From Scenedesmus sp. ARA3 (lineage: Eukaryota; Chlorophyta; Chlorophyceae; Sphaeropleales; Scenedesmaceae): 64,000 nucleotides of DNA. The notes under the pieces are model-generated. The model was given only the letters and a program-made list of their open reading frames with translations. It ran no database searches and had not been told where the DNA came from. The translations under genes were made by a program, and so were the position numbers. Shown here one piece after another: positions 58,403-64,000 of the stretch (position 1 is the stretch's first letter; each line of letters starts with the position of its first letter). Where the stretch lies: assembly GCA_004335835.1 (NCBI GenBank), contig RWJK01001320.1, positions 43,153-107,152 of the forward strand. The letters are read 5' to 3'.

Positions 58403-58681
58403 CTTGAACTCCGCTGAATTCAGTCAGGAACGCACGAGAGGAAAGAGGGAGTTCGGAGCAGCAGGCAGACGCCTAATAGGCAGCAGCACATTGAGTTGTT
58501 ACCTGGCGTGTTACTGGCCAAAGTTCTGCAGGCTGGCGCACGAGGATACAGTGCGTGCAGAACAGAGTTTCCTTCAAAGCAGCGATCAGTTGATTGAGTG
58601 TTCCAGGCTGTCGCTGCCAGCCGTCTTCTCACCCCGCGCTCGAACTCGTTCACTGCACTGTTTCTGAAGCAGCCAGCAGCC
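58403..58681. promoter_or_regulatory. 279-bp bidirectional promoter, eS17/eIF3e
   Basis: This short spacer between the start codons of two translation genes must drive both. It has pyrimidine-rich stretches near the eIF3e side and no TATA box. Confidence 0.6.
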
Positions 58682-61451
58682 ATGGCTAGCTACGAGTTGA
58701 GCAGCACGCTTGCACGCTTTTTAGACAAGCACCTGTGCTTTCCCCTGCTCGAGTTCCTGCAAGACAAGGGCGTGTACAATGAGGAGGACATCATGCGGGC
58801 CAAGATAGCGCTGCTGCAGAACACAAACATGGTGGATTTCGCTATGGATATCCACAAGGAGCTTTACCAGACAGACGAGGTGCCAGCAACGATGATGGAA
58901 CGCCGCACAGAGGTGGTGAATCGCCTGCGCAGCCTGCAGAAGGCAGTGGATCCGATCATTGGCTGCCTCAGCAACTCCAACGTGATCCGCAACTTCAGGC
59001 ACGTGTGGCCCAGCTGGCTGGGCAGGCTGCAGCTGTGTCAGGCCTGGGCAACCCCTGCTTGCTGCTGCTGCTGCTACTGCTGCTGTTGGCGGGTAGACTG
59101 GGCAGACACCTGATGCCGTACTGTGGACAGCACAGATCGTTGCAGTCATAATCAAATCGTTCAAGATTGCAATAGCCAGCCACACCCGCATCGCCAGCTG
59201 CTGCAACAGCCTCTTGTATGCTATGCCGAACGCACTGCAGCCAGCAGCACGCTACGCAGCGGTCACTGCGCTGCGCACGGCACAACCCAGATGTTACTAC
59301 TCTTCGTCCGCATACACACCCAATCCTTCATTGCAGTCAGGCTTGCTGATGCGCAGCACCGTTCTTCTCGGCCTGTTGCTGACCACAATAACCCATCACG
59401 CCAACTCGCTTCATGCTCGCAGGCAGGACCGCGCGTTCAACCTGCAGTTCCTCAAGGAGGAGTTTGACATCGGGCCGGAGCAAATAGAGGCGCTGTACCA
59501 GTTCGCCAAGTTCCAGTTCGACTGCGGCAACTACAGCATGGCCTCGGAGCTACTGCAGGTGCGCAGAGAGTGTTTGGTGACTGGAACGGCAGGGGCAAGT
59601 GCAGCAGCAGCAGCAGTGGCAGCAGCAGCGTGCAGTGGCAGCTGCAGTGGTGCGGCAAAAGGAGTGGCACTAGGTGGTGTGGCAGGCATAGCAGCAGGGA
59701 GGAGGAGTCGGGACTGTAAAAGCAGCGGTCCATGCAGCAGCATGCAGTACGACAGTATGGTACTAGCATGCAGCACGGCACTTGTTTGATGGCTAGCAGT
59801 GTCAGGCCTAGGCACAGGCGCAGCGCCATACCCAGCAATAGCTGCTACAATCTGCTGCACGACCTTAAAAGGCACGTGCTCGTAAACGCCCATTCATCAG
59901 CTATTCACAGCTGAGAAGCGTGGGCAGTTGCAACAGTGCGACACATGCGCAGTGCAGCCAGAGGAGGCAGTAGGGATGCAGCCTTCCTCTGTGTACTAGG
60001 TTCCGATAGTGACCCAGGACCACACACCAGCGTGCTTGGCACCGCAACCAGCAGCAAGCACACCAATCACAGCAGGGCTCCCCTAGTTGTGCGCGCAGCA
60101 GGCGACGGTTGCGCGGGCCTGACAAGCAGCAGCAGCAGCAGCAGCAGCCGCCGTCTCAGTGGCGTGCCCAGATGCTCACTCGCGTGCGTGTACTCAACAC
60201 GTCACGGTTATGTTGCGTCCTGCTATGCCTCTAATAAATCCTGCACCCGCTGCCTGCGTGCCTCCCCTGCGCGCTGCTGCTGCCTCCCTGCTGCAGGCGT
60301 ACAAGCCGCTGTGCACCACCAGCGAGCGCAACATGAGCGTGCAGTGGGGCAAGCTGGCGGCTGACACGCTCACTCAGAACTACGAGGCAGCCACGGAGGC
60401 GCTGCTGCGGCTGCGCGAGTCCCTGGACAACCAGTCCTTTGCCACGCCGCTGATGCAGCTGCAGCAGCGCACCTGGCTCATGCACTGGAGCCTGCACGTG
60501 TTCTGGAACACGGAGAACGGCAAGAACGCGCTGATTGACCTGTTCCTGCAGCCGGCCTACATGTCGGCGATCACCATCAACGCGCAGCACCTGCTGCGGT
60601 ACCTGGCGGCGGCTGTGGTGGTCAACCGCAAGCGCCGCAACGTGCTGCGCGAACTGATCAAGGTCATCCAGCAGGAGAGCTACGAGTACAGCGACCCCAT
60701 CACGCAGGTGCGGCCGGGGTGTTGTTATGTAACATGTTACAAGTTACTTCGTACGTTACTCTGTGGGTTGCTGGATGGCCAGTATTGCGACCCAGTTGCA
60801 TAGGAAAGGTGATGGGCGGCACCGTGGTTGCTGCTGCATGGTGCTCTGTGACCAACACAACGCACAGCAAAGTGCATTTACCGCTTTTGGAACCGGCAGA
60901 TGCCGTCTTTCATGTGTGCACTATGTTGTTCCTGCCTGCCGGCTAGTGTGCCTTCTGCTGTGCTGTTGCAAAAAACGAAAAACAAGCATAGATATCTGTT
61001 ATGTTGCTCATCCCTCGCCTCTGACCCACCGCTGCCGCAGTTCCTGGAGTGCCTCTTTGTGCACTACGACTTTGACGGCGCGCAGCAGAAGCTGATTGAG
61101 TGCGAGAGCGTCATCGAGCACGACTACTTCCTCACCGCCATCAAGTCCGAGTTCCTCGAGTCTGCGCGGCTCTTCATCTTCGAGACCTACTGCCGCATTC
61201 ACCAGTGCATCAACATCGACATGCTGAGCGAGCGCCTCAACATGGACAAAGAGGCAGCAGAGAAGTGGATCGCAAACCTGATCCTGTCCGCGCGGCTCAA
61301 CGCCAAGATCGACAGCAAGGCGGGGACAGTGGTGATGGGCATGCAGAGCAGCAGCATGCAGGAGAGCCTCGCGGAGAAGGCCAAGCAGCTCAGCGTGCGC
61401 ACCTTCACGCTGGCGAATGCGGTCGTGGGCGCGCCAGCAACCAAGGCATAA
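58682..61451 (+). CDS. EIF3E: Eukaryotic translation initiation factor 3 subunit E (INT6)
   Basis: A PCI-domain subunit of the eIF3 complex on the 40S ribosome. Four exons join in phase: 58682-59002, 59427-59558, 60297-60707 and 61041-61451, 424 aa (family about 440). Diagnostic stretches are LARFLDKHLCFPLLEFLQDK near the start, KFQFDCGNYSMASELLQ, MSVQWGKLAADTLTQNYEAA and RTWLMHWSLHVFWNTENGKN. The C-terminal PCI winged helix has YDFDGAQQKLIECESVIEHD, FIFETYCRIHQCINIDML, and DSKAGTVVMG. The exon 1/2 join is ambiguous: GT donor CAC|gtgtgg with acceptor gcag at 59426, or a GC donor two codons earlier. The alternatives give FRHDR or FRQDR. Confidence 0.95.
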
Positions 61452-63103
61452 GCGGTGGCTGCGGCGGGCGGCGGCGGTGGCGGCGGAGAGGCTAGCGGCA
61501 GCAGCAGCAGCGGCAGTGGCTGCGGTTGGCTGCTGCTGCAGCAGGAGGTGGTGGTGGTGGCCCTGTTTGTGCATCTGTGCTAGCGTTGTGGGCTTCTGCT
61601 TGAAGCCTGGCGGTGCCACAGCGTGTAGGCCTGGGTGTTGTGAGGAGGCTTGCAAGAATACCTCATGAGGCCAGGCGGCCTGGGTTGTCAGGCCGTTGAG
61701 GCTTGAGCAGGTTGGCTGCTGGTGCGCCGGTTCATGTTGCGGCGCTGACATGGGGTGAGGCGCTGCTGCTGGATGTATTGCCATGCAGTGGCTGCTGTGC
61801 ATGCAGCGGCGCAGGAGGCAGGCAGCCGTGCAGCGCAAGCAGCAGGCACCAGTGTGCTCAGCAGGGTGCTGCTGGCCGCTGCACCAGGCATGTGCAGCAG
61901 TTTCTGCACTGCCTGTGTCGGCATTTTTGGTTTCGACGGCGTGTGCGGCAGAAGGTGTGGCTCTGCTTGACACTGTTGACGTCGTGCAGCAGACTGGCAT
62001 CCACGCTGCCATTGTGTGCTTTGTCTCACAGGCAGGCCAGCTGGCTTTCGTGTTGTGTTGAGAGTACAGCTGGTGCAGGCTCGAGTTGATGCTTTCTTAT
62101 GGTTCATGGCATGGCGGCGGCGGCCCGTGCTTTGTGTTTGTGTTTGATCGCCAGCTCCCTGCAGCAAGGGACGCTGAGCGGGGGTTTGTCAGGGGCAGAG
62201 GCAGGGTTCTGGGAGTGGGCTAGTACGCCTAACGTGTTGCGAAGGGCTTGCAAGTAGGGGCACATAATGTGCTGACGTCAGCACAAAGTCGACTTTGAAA
62301 AGTAACAGAAGTATACCTGCGTGACGATTTCAACATCACCAGTGTGATCACCAGTCTGAACAGCGTCAGAAAAGCCCCTTCTGCAAGATGCACAGGGTGT
62401 TATGCTTGGGAGTTGCATGCAGGCGTAGCTGGACAGCCCTGCTTCAAATTGTTACAAGGCTGCTGACAAGCTGCAAGCTGCTGCTGAACACATGTTTGCT
62501 CGCGGCACAGTTGGGCCCCAAGCACGACGCACTGCCATCAGATGCCCGCCACAGCAGCGCGTGTACACTTGCTGTTGCAGCGCCAAGGCCTGATAACCAC
62601 AAAGCGTCAAAACATTGGTAAACCTCCAACCAGGAACCGCCGTCCAAGTGCAGGGCAGTAGCGCAGGAGTACAGCCAGTACTCTAACGGTTGGACATCTG
62701 CGCCATGTCACATCGGTTCCCCGCCAGCCTGGCCTTTCCCCGCCAGCCTGGCCTGGACTGAGTCCCTACGGCTGCCCTGCTGCCCAGGCGCCTGTTCAGC
62801 CGCTGTCCAGCCGCTGCGGCAGCCATCATGCAGCCCACTTGGTGAGAATGACGTCAGCATCTGACTGCCGTTGTGCCCGCCTGCAGACACATGCCACATC
62901 AACACGAGCAGTCCTTGAAAGTCACCCTAGACTAGAAACCAACAGAGCAAGGCTGGCTGGCTGGTGATGCCGCCAACTACGGGGGGAAAATTGCACTCAA
63001 GCGTCGCATGATGCACAACTCAATGCCAGGTGCAACAGTGCATGGTTGTGAAACATGACGCATGCATGGCATGCGGTCAGACATGCGCTCCACCTGAGCT
63101 CAC
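61452..63103. other. Gap 61452-63103
   Basis: The eIF3e 3' flank is GC-rich (ggcgg runs to about 61490), followed by sequence without recognised coding motifs. A perfect 18-bp tandem copy (ttccccgccagcctggcc) lies at 62718-62753. No gene is supported. Confidence 0.4.
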
Positions 63104-64000
63104 CTCATCACAGCAGCAGCTGCCCCCACCTCCCCAGCAGCCAGCAAGTACACTGCAGCAGCATCCACCTGCCCAGCCCCCTCCAGCTTTGCTGCTGCCA
63201 GCTTTGCAGCAGCAGCCCAGGCAGCACTGCCGCCAGCTGCTGCCAAAGTAACAACATCAGGCGTTATGACGTCAGCTGACACAGCCGCGCGTAAGAAGCC
63301 CCCAACGTCGCCGCACATGTAGCGCATCATTGCTGCCTGGTTGATTGCAAGGCTGCCTGGAGAGGAGCCCGATGCAGCCATGCTGCTACTGCTGCCGCTG
63401 TTGCTGCTGCTGCTGCTGTGTGGCTGCTGCTGCTGCTGCTGCTGCAGGGCCTGCTTGTGCTGCAGCAGCAGCTCTGGCACGTCTGCTGTCATGTTGGGCA
63501 GCCAACTGCCCACACTGTAGCTGCTGCCCACAGCACCGCACAGCTGCTGGTGGAAGGCATCCGACACGCTGCTGCTGCTGCCTGCACCACCATCATTTGG
63601 CGCCTGTCCCTGCTGCTGCTGCTGACCAGGTGCACCCAGCCGTACACTGTGCTTAAACAGTGCAAAGCGGCCAGTGCTGCCACTGCTCCTAGCTCCAGCA
63701 GTAGCAACAGCCTGTGCTGTCAGTGGCTGTGGAGGGTACAGCGCTTCAGCAAGCGCCACTACATCTAGCTGGGCCTGCTGCTGCACTGCAGCACTGCTCA
63801 GGTCTGGCAGGGGTGGCAGGAAGCTGCGGCTGCCAGGCACTACAAACTGCTTCCAGTGGCGCATGCCGACCGGTCTGCTGCTGCTGCTGCTGCTGCCAGT
63901 GCCAGTGCTGCGGACGGTGCTGCTGCTGGTGATGGTACTGGCAGAGGTACCAGCAGCGCTGGGCTTGGGGGCTGGCGGTGGGGCTGTGGCATCAAGTGAG
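63104..64000 (-). CDS. Exon of an unidentified large protein, partial
   Basis: A minus-strand frame is open from the right edge to a donor (ATGAG|gtgagc) at 63104. It begins Pro/Ser/Thr-rich and then reads FVVPGSRSFLPPLPDLS. Poly-Gln and poly-Ser follow, then a helical, solenoid-like region: INQAAMMRYMCGDVGGFLRA, VDAAAVYLLAAGEVGAAAAV. Paired A/L-rich helices of this kind resemble the alpha-solenoid C-terminal parts of large WD40 trafficking proteins, but I cannot name the family. Both gene ends are outside this exon; the upstream part lies right of the window, and a downstream exon was not found within it. Confidence 0.55.

Overview
This window is nuclear DNA from a green alga (Chlorophyta). 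The evidence is: short protein-coding exons split by GT-AG introns (and a few GC-AG introns); TGTAA polyadenylation signals downstream of several stop codons; an octotricopeptide-repeat (OPR) protein, a family greatly expanded in chlorophytes; and extreme CAG/CTG trinucleotide content, which I associate with Sphaeropleales such as Scenedesmaceae. The order-level placement is inference only. No prokaryotic operons, CRISPR arrays, rRNA or convincing tRNA genes were seen. All gene models were assembled by hand from splice sites, reading-frame phase and family knowledge.

Layout, left to right: an amidase-signature enzyme (-, 3' part off the left edge); an AAMP-type WD40 protein (+); two small one-exon membrane proteins (+ and -) and a 232-aa membrane-hairpin protein of unknown function (-); Asterix/WDR83OS, an ER PAT-complex subunit (+); an unknown 244-aa protein (-) divergent from DPH4, the J-domain diphthamide synthesis protein (+); an OPR protein (-); a 118-aa probable chloroplast membrane protein (+); a large fusion of hydantoinase/oxoprolinase A with DUF917 (-); a group-I/RSG-like bZIP factor (+); a possible 74-aa membrane protein and TRM112 (-); the mRNA 3'-end endonuclease CPSF3/CPSF73 (+); a 901-aa secreted Cys-rich protein with PAN-like modules (-); ribosomal protein eS17 (-) divergent from eIF3e (+); and an exon of an unidentified large protein at the right edge (-). 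Many genes are in head-to-head pairs. The theme of several is RNA processing and translation: CPSF3, TRM112, DPH4, eS17, eIF3e and OPR.

The most unusual signal is not a gene. In at least four unrelated genes (amidase, AAMP, CPSF3 twice, hydantoinase-DUF917) an intron carries diverged copies of the neighbouring exon-intron junction: a splice site plus about 35-70 nt of exon end. The copies lie at intervals that cluster near 115-125 bp, or twice that. Some keep the reading frame and a plausible splice site. A second genome-wide habit is that CTG arrays on the sense strand sit directly at 3' splice sites, apparently serving as the pyrimidine-rich tract.
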